A program made the translations under genes and the position numbers. A model generated the notes under the pieces. It was given only the letters and a program-made list of their open reading frames with translations. It was not told the origin of the DNA and made no database searches. A stretch of DNA of 64,000 nt from Heterobilharzia americana (Eukaryota > Platyhelminthes > Trematoda > Strigeidida > Schistosomatidae): assembly GCA_944470555.2 (NCBI GenBank), contig OX104128.1:58411257-58475256 (forward strand), read 5' to 3'. This document shows, piece by piece, positions 53,701 through 64,000 of this stretch (positions are counted from its first letter, which is position 1; each line of letters opens with the position of its first letter).

Positions 53701-54640
53701 AATTAACGAAATCTGGTTTATTTCGGCATTTGTTATGGTGGCCTGTAAAATCACATGATTATTGAGGGTGTTCATAATTCAGAAGTTCAGCTACTTGACA
53801 TAAGAACGACATATACTCTCAAAAAAAGGAAACCTTGGCCGTACTGTAGTTTAAACGAGTAGTTTTCGTGCTACAAAAAAACTATGCTGTATCAGTTAAC
53901 GTACAAAAGTTGACGAATAACTAGGCTTGATCTTCTTTCCAAATAAGAACTTGTCTGACTGTGATTATCTCGTTCACGTGGTACTGCGTATTCAATCTGA
54001 ACGCTTACCTTGTACATGATTGGTCTCAAATATAATTGTCCAATCGAATTCACTCAATCTATCTATAAGCACAATGAGTCATACAATTGAAACATTCTAA
54101 CTGCTTGTTGTCTGTATCCTTTTGACGATCTAACTCGTTTGTATGTGAAGAACTAAATCACCTAACCACAATGTGCTATAATTTATAAAAACAGAAAGAA
54201 ACAATTTTAACCACAAAATATGACATAATGCACAATGTAGTGGGTTTCACTGAACGTGCAATTATATCACAACAATAAATAATACATAAAAGGATGAGGG
54301 ATCAATCGAAAGCTCTTGAAGCCCCAGCTATATAATAATGCTACCAATTAGGTCATAAATAAAACTCCTTTTAAAATAAAGTAATACAACGTGTGATACT
54401 CATCTGAGGATTCACATTTTCCACTTTTGACTGATACAACAGTCTCCTGGTTACAGTCAACCTCCAGTCAATATTTCAATAGAAAGTGGAAATGTACCTA
54501 GTCATTTCCATCCATTTTTCCTAATAAATGAAAATAAAGTCCGTTTACTAGACTATTTTCTTTCCTGTATCTAATGCATAGTTCTCCAAATGACTGCCTG
54601 TTTATTTTATGATTGTTAAACCTGAATTTATATTAATGAT
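53700..54640. other. No gene recognised
   Basis: 53990-54060 is an inverted relative of 50930-50990. Otherwise AT-rich and unassigned. Confidence 0.35.
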
Positions 54641-54830
54641 GAATAGTGACTAGCTCTGGAATCCGGGGTGCACGTTCTGTCCTATTTGGGACCTGTCAGC
54701 TAGATTTACCTGCCCCCCAGTGTGTGTGGTTGCCCCCAATGGGACTCGAACTTGGAACCAGACCACCGAGACGCGATAGCTACTTCGTGTCTCAAGGGTA
54801 TAGTTTTAATGTTTTTGCCTATATTACCAA
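54640..54830 (-). mobile_element. SM-alpha SINE, ribozyme damaged
   Basis: The minus strand has CTGACAGG (A of CTGANGA lost) and CAGAAC in place of CGAAAC at 54661-54706. The tRNA-like head is at 54735-54790 (GTTCGAGTCCCATT). Confidence 0.75.
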
Positions 54831-54884
54831 TGACGAGATAATACAAGCAACAACATTACTCATCTTGCCTTATATAATCCCTAA

Positions 54885-55165
54885 GTAGTTCAGAAGCGTG
54901 TCAAGATAAAATTTCGCATAGACATTGGTGCATCATGGTCAAGGAAGCTTCGGAAACCGGTCAATACACTTCTGATTATCAGTTTGCTGCATAAAGGGTC
55001 ACGGATTTAATCTTTTGAATTACAATCGCCTGTTAAACTTACTGGTTGAAGGTGAACTGTAAATTGTTGTCACTGATTCAATCGCATCCCAGCTTTATTT
55101 AAATTGTCAGTTTGACTATCTGAGATAGTCATGGTTCAGCAGATCTGTATTGACCTTGAGTGGTA
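54885..55165. other. No gene recognised
   Basis: Nothing supported. Confidence 0.35.
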
Positions 55166-55285
55166 ACTGGAGGTGAAATGAAAATTTGGACCGTGGCCGG
55201 ATTGGAACCGGTGACCTTTGGGTTTACACTACGGTTCTCTACTAACTGATCCACGATATCTGACTGGTGAGCAGGTTTTTTTATA
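55165..55285 (-). repeat. tRNA-like SINE, type B (minus arm)
   Basis: GGTGAAATGAAAATTTGGACCG is followed by GATTGGAACCGGTGACC (B-box side reversed) and CTACTAACTGATCCACGA (A-box side reversed). Confidence 0.65.
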
Positions 55286-55289
55286 TCTC

Positions 55290-55925
55290 ATTTCAGTCAC
55301 CAAGGTTTTTATCCGAATTTGTGATGCGTGAACACCCAGTCAGGACTTCTCATCCTAGTTCAAATCAGGCTAAATTAGGGAAGGGTAGCATCATATTGAT
55401 AATGATGGTTTGGCAGACTTTTATTGAAACATTCTCTGCGTGTTGATTACCTTTATCTGCTTTACTGTCAATTGTGTTCTTCCTCACTCTCAACTAAATC
55501 TTCTTCTTTTTGGCAATGAAATGCCCTCTAACTTTCGTTTCAGATCCTTAGCTGAAGAAATTCAACGTCTATATTATTTTCTAACTGTGAAGTGATTGAA
55601 TTCTGAGAAAGACGTTTGTCACAGTTGTGCGTACAGCCTAACACGCTATCACTCTGATATTAATTTACTATACTACATTTTCACATATTTAGTTCCCCTA
55701 ACAAATTAGAACAATGTAAGAACAAAGATATTTACAGAATAAAGTGAGCTCGTTTCGTATTTCATGGCCTTTCACCAGCTGCAAACAGCCTACATTTGAA
55801 GCCAAGTATTAGTAGTAACAATGGCGCAACGTACTTTAAATATGTAGAAATCCACGATTAACAATACGATAGTGAAGCAGTCAAGGAAACACAGGATAAA
55901 TAATTATAAATCTAAGAGTAAAAAT
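55290..55925. other. No gene recognised
   Basis: Nothing supported. Confidence 0.35.
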
Positions 55926-55929
55926 TGTG

Positions 55930-57540
55930 CACTGTGGTAGAATGTAATTCCATTTTCATTCGTCTATTAGATTTATCACAGTGCAACAATATTGCTTACT
56001 GGATTACGTTTGGCACATAATTTATTGTTCCCATAGTCATATCAAGATAACTTGAGATATCCTTTATATAGTCCTAATTTCCTCGTCTCCTTGTGAGATG
56101 GGCAGTAAGATTTTGCATATACTCGGAACAGGTGTTCAGTCACTCCTGTTGCATGTGTTAGGTGTTGATTCGATGAACAAAGATTCAGTTATCAATCTCT
56201 CCCTCAACCCGGTTATGTTAGTTTTAAGAATTTTCACTCTGTCTCAACCAGCCTATTGCATGTAATCGCATGCATAACTATGGCAGAGCTTTTTTCTAAA
56301 TTCCTTACCTTAATACGATCCACCAATTATGACCTAGCTAGGCTTTTGTGTTCGGATAGCCTAGCCCTGGTCAACTACTTTGACTTAGTCAAAATCAATG
56401 GCTATTTATATCTGATGAGATAGGAAATTCTGGAGCTGTGTAGTGGGAAGCGAGGGTGGACAGCAAATGAAAGTCAGTGTGAAAGAAGGGACTGTTTAAG
56501 AGCTAGTGGTTACGTAATTACTTGGGAAACTAAAAAATCACTGAGTCAGTAAGTAATTGATAAAGAGATGATGCAATCAAAAGAAAAGGGAAGACTATTT
56601 ACATGCATATGAAAACAATTATCTACAGTTATCAGGGTAAAGAAAGGTTAACTACAGTCTCCTTCTGAGTACATAGATCAAGTTGAAAATGTTTGACAGT
56701 GACAGCTTCCGTAAACCGTAATAAACATGGTGTTCCGTTTTTGTTAATTATCCTGAAAGATTGAGAAACATCTATTTAATGTCCTGTTTCCATCAGGTGC
56801 CTGACGATTGCGCTGGTAAATACCTTAGTACTTTACGGACACAGATTCCTCAGAATTGGCTCATAAAATTGAGTAAACATCATTCTTCCGCTCCTTCCTA
56901 TATACTTGCTTCCACAAGCACAGGTGAATTGATAAACACAGTTGGAGGCACTTGTCTACTTTCAACTGTGTTGTTGAGCATAGTTATATTGTAAACTGAG
57001 ATCAGTCTGGCAGCAGGAGAGCTCCTTCTCAGTGCAGCTTCTTATTCTTCAGTCTATTCTTTCAGATGTCTCATTACCTTTGAATGCTAGGCGAAGAAAA
57101 CAGGCTTTTTCTCAACAGTTAGGTGTTTCGGTCGCTCAGTAAATTCTTTTCCATGCTTCATGGTGAATTTCTTCGAATATCCATTGTCTATAAGAGCCTT
57201 CTTAATAATACTAAATTCTTCTGATTTGAGCACAGCTTTTTTACTCTTGACTAAGCCACGTTTATAGCTGACAAAACAGGAACTATTATAGTTAAGGTGC
57301 TGACCAATCCACGTGTCTTTCCTGTGGGTAGTTTTCTGAACTGTTCTGTTACATCCCTGTCTTATACTCAGATCCAAGAAAGTGTTTCTGTCCCCATTTC
57401 CCCATTCCATTGTAAAATTACTATTTGGATGAGCTTGGTTGAAGGTGTCGAACACCATTGACGCATAATTCATATTGTCACAAACAAATATGTTGTTCCC
57501 CTGATCACAGACTTGTTCTCTCAACCTATTAGCTTTTAAA
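55930..57540 (-). mobile_element. Penelope-like element (RT C-terminus, GIY-YIG, 3' region)
   Basis: The minus strand 57524-57087 is an intact 145-codon frame: NFTMEWGNGDRNTFLDLSI, THRKDTWIGQHLNYNSSCF, VSYKRGLVKSKK, DNGYSKKFTMKHGKEF. These are typical RT C-terminal and thumb blocks. After a break, about 56960-56890 reads VYQFTCACGSKYIGRSGR, the GIY-YIG core. The region down to 55930 matches the downstream parts of 17330-18240. This is one of the better-preserved Penelope-like copies. Confidence 0.88.
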
Positions 57541-57890
57541 CAGTCCGTCTTTTACACCGATTTTCGTTTGCTGTTAAACCCCCCACCTACCCACCCACAG
57601 CTCTAGAATTTTCCATCTCATCAGACATAAATTACCACTGGATTTTGACTAAATTTGGTAATTATTATACTACCATTGGCACAACTAACTATACTGTGGT
57701 AATAAAATAACAGTAGTAATCACTCCTTATCCTTTCCTTAGGGTTAATTAACTATAAATATAACAGGTGACGTTTGATTTTCCTACTGGAGAAAGGTATC
57801 CCTTTTGAGTAAGTGGAAAAATGATGAATTTTAATTGGTCAACCTTTGAGACTACAAGTATCAATAAATAATAACTGATATTTGTTGTAC
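57541..57890. other. No gene recognised
   Basis: 57765-57850 weakly resembles the MITE-like family (AATTTTAATTGGTCAA). Not firm. Confidence 0.3.
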
Positions 57891-58065
57891 AAAAGGTGTC
57901 TAATGTCCCCCAGTGGATAATATATTGGCATTTGAAGCGATGGTTACTGGGTTCAGGTCTCAGTGGAAACGACATCACTCACTGGAGAGGCAGGTACACC
58001 CACCTGACGAGTCCCGCATGGGATGAAACGTGCGTCTTGGATTCCCCTGCTAGTCACCAAGATGA
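57891..58065 (+). mobile_element. SM-alpha SINE with well-paired ribozyme
   Basis: The head has CCCCCAGTGGATAATATATTGG (57907-57928) and the decayed B box GGGTTCAGGTCTCAG (57948-57962). The link and ribozyme (57995-58044) follow, with the CCCCTGCTAGTCACCA 3' end. Confidence 0.85.
57995..58044 (+). ncRNA. Hammerhead ribozyme of SM-alpha (best-conserved copy)
   Basis: CTGACGAG (58004-58011), stem II GTCCC/GGGAT with loop GCAT (5 pairs, one wobble), GAAAC, GTGCGTC cleavage triplet, then TTGGATTC. All core bases are present and stem II is the strongest in the window. Stem I pairs partially (CCA with TGG). It is the leading candidate for residual self-cleavage. Confidence 0.85.
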
Positions 58066-58299
58066 ATATAACCTGATGAATTTTAGGTTTAACTACTGGT
58101 AGATAGTGAAACAACTATTGATGAGTAACAAAACGTTTTTCTGTCAAGTTCGAGAACATTCTATTCACGATCATAGAGTGATATCATAATCACTGGAAAC
58201 CTGGAAGCAATGGTTAGGTGTTTCATCATAGGGAAGGGCAACTGATGAGCAGCGCTTACCCAAGTTCCCTCCAGAGATACAGGCCACAAAATTGAAATG

Positions 58300-58475
58300 T
58301 ACTGAGCAACCTTTTGCACATGTTCGTACAGTACACAATTAGCCACTCACATTTTGTGAAGACTAATGATATTTTATTACTTGGCCATCTAAATCTCGAT
58401 AGGTGAAATGGGGGTCTAACTCGTGACCCATTGGTTAAAAGTCATCTCCATAAACCAATGAGTCATGGCTCTAAG
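58300..58475 (-). repeat. tRNA-like repeat, type D
   Basis: AGCCATGACTCATTGGTTTATGG (minus, about 58471-58449) is A-box-like and CGAGTTAGACCCCC (58425-58412) is a decayed B box. The TTAGCCACTCACATTTTG companion is present. Confidence 0.55.
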
Positions 58476-58724
58476 TGAAGTCAAGGACCTAACGGTTTCA
58501 GTCACCTTGAGATCAAGCAGTCCTCACAAAACTGTAAACTGAATTACAATAACTTTTATCATAGTCATCGTTTCATTTGATTCACTCTCGTAAACAACGC
58601 ATACAGAATGTGATTTTATCTGTGTGATTTGACACTGCTTCACACACCGGGTACCTACAACAATTATTACACTAATGATATATAAATATGTTTATCATTT
58701 TGACTACAAACTAAGATAGCCGTG

Positions 58725-59102
58725 ATTTGGCAGACTAGTATTGATATTGGGTGATAGTTGGTGGTGAAATGAACATTTGAACCGCGACCAGATTCGAAGC
58801 AAATCATCATCAGACTTCCAGTCTGATGCTTTATCAACTCACCTACAAGATCCGACTGGTGACCAGATTTTTATTTCACTTCAATCATCACCCAGTGTAA
58901 ATATGATCAAGTGGTGGTAACACGTTACAAACTCACATGGTAGTCAGGCGAAGTGCCTTGGTGATTGAAGTGGAATAAAAGCCTGGTTAGCAGTCGGGTG
59001 TCGTAGCTTAGTTGGTAGACGATCGAACATCCGAAATCCTGTGGTCACTGATTCGAATCTAGCCATGGTTCAGATTTTCATTTCAACTTCAATCATCACC
59101 CA

Positions 59103-59103
<1 letters not shown>
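58725..59103. repeat. Inverted pair of tRNA-like SINE type B (foldback)
   Basis: The minus arm (58735-58880) begins TTGATATTGGGTGATAGTTGG. The plus arm (58935-59103) ends AACTTCAATCATCACCCAGTA. The tRNA-like head in the plus arm is GTAGCTTAGTTGGTAGACG (59005-59023) with B box GATTCGAATCTAGCC (59050-59064). The same arms occur singly at 655, 4780 and 55165. Confidence 0.75.

Positions 59104-59159
<56 letters not shown>
59104..59159. repeat. (TA)28 microsatellite
   Basis: It directly continues the 3' end of the type B repeat, so it may be its expanded tail. Confidence 0.98.
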
Positions 59160-59160
<1 letters not shown>

Positions 59161-59525
59161 TGAATTCAGTGGAGAAATTGTATTCTTAAGTTGGTTTTAA
59201 CTTTAGTTACCTTTTTTTACTAACTATTTACGTCATTCAGTTTGTATATTTTATAGTTTCAATTTGTTCTCTTTTGATTAGTGTACTACACATCAGTAAC
59301 AATTAGTTAACTCATAACTTTCTAGATGTATCTCTCAGTATATTTCTCCATGTTCAGAGGCTTACGTTACCTAACTTATTTCTGTAGCCTTCCTAATTGG
59401 ACTGTATAAGTTACGTCACATTTTCACTTGGTGTTTGCATAATTCACTTAACTTAAGGCTAGGCAATATGGAACTGGTTAGTCTCCAGTAACGAATCAGC
59501 GTATCTAGTCCAATCATTTACTTTC
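59160..59525. other. No gene recognised
   Basis: Nothing supported. Confidence 0.35.
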
Positions 59526-59529
59526 TATT

Positions 59530-60440
59530 ATTTGTCCTTTGGGTTCCAAGTGGAACATAGGGCCTTCAGTAGCACATCACCATTTCACTCTCTTCTCTAC
59601 AGTCTTACCAACATGGCTGCACGACTCCCCATAGCCTTTCATTTCTTCTTCACAACATCTCCTCCATGTCACCCTCACCTCAGATGCCCAACTCACCGTT
59701 TCCCATTTGCCTTCCACTCGACAGCCTCAACTGACACGTGATATCCTCAAACGGTCTCCTCAGTGTATGTCCAATCCAATCCATATCCACTTTCTTCCCC
59801 TACATATATTTGTTGGGCAGTAGGTTCTTGGTTGGTTGGTTCGTTGCCAGGCCAGAGTGAGTTGTTGTTGCTTATTCTTATTATTTTGGCCATCTGAGCT
59901 GATCTGATCTTCAGTATCGAGTGAGCTGAATGCAGAGCAGTGGACCTCCACAGGTTAATGAAGGCCTGTCTTGCTGTTTTTACTGATCCTGGTTTTGACG
60001 TCCTCATCTATGCCTATGTATGTAGTTGAAACGATGCTACCGAGGAAGGTAGGTAGATTTCTCCCGTCGATGGTGATTGATGCTTTCTATTGCTGTTGTT
60101 GTTTGGGTATCTTCATCACCTGTGTTATCTCTATGTTCATCTGAAGTTCCATCTTCGCTGCCTCTTCTGCCAACTTGTTGTTTTTCGCCTGTACATCTTG
60201 GAGTTTGTGAGATAAGACATTAGATATAAATTATCATGGCGAAAGCCAAATCTTCCAGGGTCTTTTCATCGGTCAAACAGCGTATGCCCATCTTCTCGCT
60301 CTTCACAGTTTCTTTCATGGTCCAGTCAGCCACAATCAGGAAGATGATAGGTGATTGTAAGCAACCTTATCTTCACTTCAAAGGCTGGAGGTCATTTACG
60401 TCTCGAATAAGCGAGTAGTGTTGTCTCTGATTGTGGCACT
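59530..60440 (-). mobile_element. Non-LTR family 2, 5'-truncated copy
   Basis: The 3' two-fifths are nearly identical to 47555-48000. It extends further 5', through FTDEKTLEDLAFAM-like text (around 60260-60230, the ADD region decayed) and the KQRGDKTLL side. It ends near 60440. Confidence 0.88.
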
Positions 60441-60444
60441 AGGT

Positions 60445-62050
60445 GATGCTAGTTCGTGTGTATTGGCACTCACCGATGTCAATTAAGATTACCTGCCGAA
60501 CTGAAATTCCATAAGTAGGAAGAAGTGTGATTGTACTCATCACACATGGTTGTAATGTTTGAAGGCATCAGATTTGCAGAAAACTATCGTTTACACGCGA
60601 AGCTCAGTAGTAGTTAGTATCCTCCCTTACTTTCAAGGTAATTTATTAATCGATTACAATCCTCTTTCGACACTCAGTAGTTAGTCAGATGAGACATAGG
60701 TTATGAAACGTCATCATATTGCTTGACCTAAATTTCATTAAATGTAACTTTTAAGTGAAATCAAATAGTGCTAATAAGGCAGAATTAAGTTAAACAGATG
60801 ATAGGACACGCTATACTGATTGTCATGGTCAAATGCAGATGTCTACATCAACCAGAAGTGATACACATGGAGCCTAACACTTAAATACAACGACACTGAA
60901 GTTTTAACTTTATATACCATACGCTAAATATAGACAAATCCAACCGTAACTGTGGAGCTTGTCATCAGGAAAAGTAATCGATTATACAACGCTCATCAAA
61001 AGTAGACTTACATTTAATCAAAACAAATCAGTCCAAATATGAACTAGATTTATCGACAAACTGACTGGATATTTATAACCACTTAGAGAACCTTGCTTCC
61101 AACTCAATAATTCTGAGTAACTTTACAAGTTCTACCCTAGTAACTTCTGAAACAAATAATCAAACTCCAGTATTTTACTTTAGCATTTGTTCAACTGATA
61201 TTTTAAGTCTCTTGTTAATGTTTTTTTTTGCATCAAATCATTCGGTGTAAGTTATTGTCAGCATTTTGTAGCCGGAATAATATTCACAACTCAATCGATG
61301 AGTCATCAATGTGAGAAAATAATATGCAAGTGGAATTTATTTCGGAAGCGAAGCTTTAGAACGAATGGTCACGTGACAGCGTCAAGGTCACGCCTGCAGC
61401 CGACATTGGGCCACGTGAAACAACCAACGTTAATTTTATATGACTTCGAAAGACATTCTAACAAACAGTGGATTAATAAATTATATTCCTCTGTCTAGTG
61501 AAATTTAGATATTCAATCGGTTACATTAGTTGTTTCTAAGGTAGAGTTTAACCTTACTCTGTCCTCGGAAGTCTTTTTCCTGAAAGTGACGAATACTTAA
61601 GAGGGAGCAGTGAGGATTTATGCAGTCAAATATGAGCAACACTTTACGGATAAGAAGGGTTTAATTGTACTAGCCAGTTTCTAAGGTGCCTACTATAATA
61701 TTGTAACATTCAGTCAGCATACTGCAATCTTGATGAGCAATAAATGTATGCCAGCTATATCAATCACCGTCTAGTGAATGATTTGTGTAGATGTCGATGT
61801 GGTTTTTGTAGTGTTCATTATTCTCCAACTTCTGATAAAATCAACATGGGCTATGATATCCAAGGAAAGATAAACCCTCACAAGCTAGCAGATACGAACT
61901 GTTGATGAGCATCAACTGGAACGAAACTTGCATTTATAGCCTTCTGCCATATGACTTGTAGCAGTTAACGCCAAATTCAACAGGAACTAATCACAATATG
62001 AATGCATACCATGTTGGTGTTTGCTATCATCTCATAGTTGATTGAACTGA
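60445..62050. other. No gene recognised; E-box and receptor half-site cluster inside
   Basis: Mostly AT-rich. 61340-61420 is GC-richer and carries CACGTG at 61370-61375 and 61412-61417 and TCAAGGTCA at 61382-61390. A 66-codon frame (61298-61498) overlaps it but lacks coding character. It could be a decayed repeat or a regulatory element. Confidence 0.35.
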
Positions 62051-62054
62051 ATTG

Positions 62055-62230
62055 ATCGGTATCTATTAGAATCCATGTTGGAGCCTATATGTCAACAGAG
62101 ATCGATCCAATCAACGATAGGATAATGCATGCAAGAACATGAAACCCATACCTGTCACACAAGTGGCAGGTACATCCAACTGACGAATCCCAAGTGGGAC
62201 GAAACGCACATCCTAGTTTCTCCTGCTAGC
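62055..62230 (+). mobile_element. SM-alpha fragment with ribozyme
   Basis: The spacer (GGAGCCTATATGTCAACAGAG, 62081-62101) leads into a short link and the ribozyme at 62171-62220. The tRNA-like head is missing. Confidence 0.75.
62171..62220 (+). ncRNA. Hammerhead ribozyme of SM-alpha
   Basis: CATCCAA, CTGACGAA (62180-62187), TCCCAAGTGGGA, CGAAAC, GCACATC, CTAG. Stem II has four Watson-Crick pairs, but the first pair next to the core is A-C. The core and an ATC triplet are kept. Confidence 0.75.
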
Positions 62231-62354
62231 TACCATCCATCATTACGATGAAAATATATTTTTTACGAGTGAATGATATAAGAGAGTAGGTAATGTACAC
62301 ATGCAATATTCTTATTTTCCCATAGTAATCCCATCAAATTCATATCCATAGTTA

Positions 62355-64000
62355 TCCATATTATTATTATTATTATTAGTCCCTTGAGTTCCCAGTGGAA
62401 CATAGGGCTTCAGTTGCACGCCTCCAGTGACCTCTGTTCTCTGAGATCTTTTGAACCTGGTCCCACGACAGCCCACAACCTCTCATTTCCTCCTCACACG
62501 ACCTCCTCCAGGTCACCCTTGGACGTCCAACTCGTCGCTTCCCATGGGTATTCCACTCGAGGGGCCGGCCTGACACGTGATGTCCTCAGTCTGCCTTCTC
62601 AGTGCATGCCCAATCCATCTCCACTTCCTTCCCTGCATATTTGTTGAGCAATAGGTTCTTGGTTGGTTCCTTCCCAGAGCTCCTTGTTGCTTATTCTTTC
62701 TGGCCACCTGGTCTTCAGTAACGAGCGTAAGCCGTTGTTGGTGAATGTCTGTAGTTTATTGGAAATGCCTTTCGTGACGCGCCAAGTCTCTGAACCATAC
62801 AGAAGCACTGACTTGACGTTGGTGTTGAAAATCCGTATCTTGTTCCGCATGCTGAGCGGAGTGCAGAAGATCTCCACACTGGTTTCAGGCTAATGAACGC
62901 CTGTCTTGCTTTTCCGATTCTGACTTTGACGTCCTCGTCTGTCCCGCCTGTAGTTGAAACAGTGCTTCCTAGATAAGTGAAGGAGGTTACTTCCTTCAAG
63001 TTTCTCCCGTTGACGGTGATTGGAGTTTGTTGTTGTTGTTGATGGTGGTGGTGCGGTATCTTCATCACCTCTGTCTTCTCTATATTCACCTGAAGTCCCG
63101 TCTTAGCTGCCTCTTCTATCAACTTGTTAGTTTTTGCCTGCAGATCTTCAAGTTTATGTGACATCAGGCACAAGTCATCGGCGAAATCCAAGTCTTCTAG
63201 GTTCTTTTCCGCCGTCCAGCGTATCCCCCTCTTCTCGCTGCCTACTGTTTGCTGCATGATCCAGTCCACCACAATCAGGAATATCATGCGTGATTGTAGG
63301 TGGCAGCCTTGTTTCACTCCTGTCTTCACTTCACTTCAAAAGCATCACTGAGCTGAGCTTCTCATTGTGAATTACTTGGCATGTGGCATCTTCATATAGT
63401 TGTTGAATGAGGCGGATAAAGGTTTGCGGTATTCCGTAGTATTGAAGCAGTTTCCAAATTACTTCTCGGTCGACGCTGTCAAAGGCCTTCTCAAAGTCGA
63501 TGAAGTTGAGGTAGAGAGCTGATTGCCATTCTATGCTCTGTTCTATGATGATGCGAAGCGTTGCAATTTGGTCTGCACATGATTTGTACTTCCTGAAGCC
63601 TGCCGACCAGCCTGTTCCGGTCGTAGTTTCAAATCCAGTGCATCCTTTAGCCTCTCCAAGATGATGCAGCTTAATGTTTTACTTGGGGTGGATAGGAGAG
63701 TGATTCCGCGCCAGTTCTTGCAAACACTGAGGTCTCCCTTCTTCGGCAGTTTGACAAGGTAACCCTTCTTCCAATCAACCGGGCAGGTACCTTCGCTTCC
63801 TTCCACACCTTCTGCAATAGTGGTGTGGTGTGAGCATGTCCGCTGTTGTCTCTGCATCTGTTCTCAGTGCTTCTGGCGGGATTCCATCTGGTCCTGCTGC
63901 TTTCCCGCATTTCAGTAGCTTTATGGCCTTCAGGACTTCCATTTTCGTTGGGGGATTTATGTTCACTTGTAATTCAGCGGCTGCAGGTGGTATTTCTGGA
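62355..64000 (-). mobile_element. Non-LTR retrotransposon family 2 (RT), runs off right edge
   Basis: The longest copy of the family. On the minus strand: LLKCGKAAGPDGIPPEAL (about 63915-63862), WKKGYLVKLPKKGDLSVC and NWRGITLLSTPSKTLSCII (63770-63660), LKLRPEQAG (63610), MKTGVKQGCHL (63329), then DLDFADDLCLMSHKLEDL (catalytic ADD, about 63190), QVNIEKTEVMKI, SFTYLGSTVSTTGGTDEDVK and a C-terminal GKRRVGRPRVTWRRSCEEEM block. The 3' tail is AAT-rich (TTATTA run at 62359-62380 on the plus strand). At least four frame shifts. The endonuclease, if present, is beyond 64000. RT blocks are unlike the RTE copies here, so this is a second family; its clade was not fixed. Confidence 0.9.

Noticed and set aside
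61298..61498. 66-codon frame over the E-box cluster as a gene
   Set aside because: No exon borders or domain. The GC-rich part is better explained as a regulatory or repeat segment.

Overview
This window is eukaryotic and AT-rich. It looks like a blood fluke (Schistosoma or a close relative). The evidence is: (i) many copies of a tRNA-headed SINE carrying a hammerhead ribozyme core, the hallmark of the schistosome SM-alpha family; (ii) an almost intact SR2-like RTE-clade retrotransposon plus about a dozen relics; (iii) Penelope-like elements with GIY-YIG motifs; (iv) host genes with very small first introns. Species cannot be fixed from the sequence alone. Most of the window is transposon sequence, and most open frames are antisense shadows of reverse transcriptases.

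Host genes. On the minus strand, five exons (22862-22581, 18980-18913, 13988-13847, 8536-8465, 7123-6979) join in perfect phase with GT..AG borders and encode the N-terminus and CG-1 DNA-binding domain of a CAMTA (calmodulin-binding transcription activator). The rest of that gene lies beyond the left edge. On the plus strand at 44500-44928, three small exons encode the start of an asparaginase-family protein (TGGTID and HGTDTM motifs) with 42- and 53-nt introns; its later exons were not found. Head-to-head with it, 215 bp away on the minus strand, is a single-exon gene (44284-43355) for a secreted, proline-rich protein of unknown function. A weaker candidate is a minus-strand terminal exon near 48.6 kb followed by AATAAA.

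Layout. 1-6.9 kb: tRNA-like foldback and SINE repeats and RTE scraps, 3' of the last visible CAMTA exon. 7-22.9 kb: CAMTA exons with introns filled by RTE, Penelope-like, SM-alpha, MITE-like and LTR sequence. 23-31.7 kb: RTE relics in both orientations. 31.75-35.83 kb: one near-complete SR2-like element ending in a TGAT tail. 35.8-41.2 kb: older RTE copies. 41.4-42 kb: a relic of a different (CR1/jockey-type) reverse transcriptase. 43.3-44.9 kb: the divergent host gene pair. 45-64 kb: Penelope-like elements, SM-alpha copies, tRNA-like repeats, two long TA microsatellites, a solo LTR, and three of the four same-orientation copies of a second non-LTR family, the last running off the right edge.

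No bacterial-type operons, CRISPR arrays, rRNA genes or convincing functional tRNA genes were seen. Boundaries of repeats are approximate unless a junction is described.
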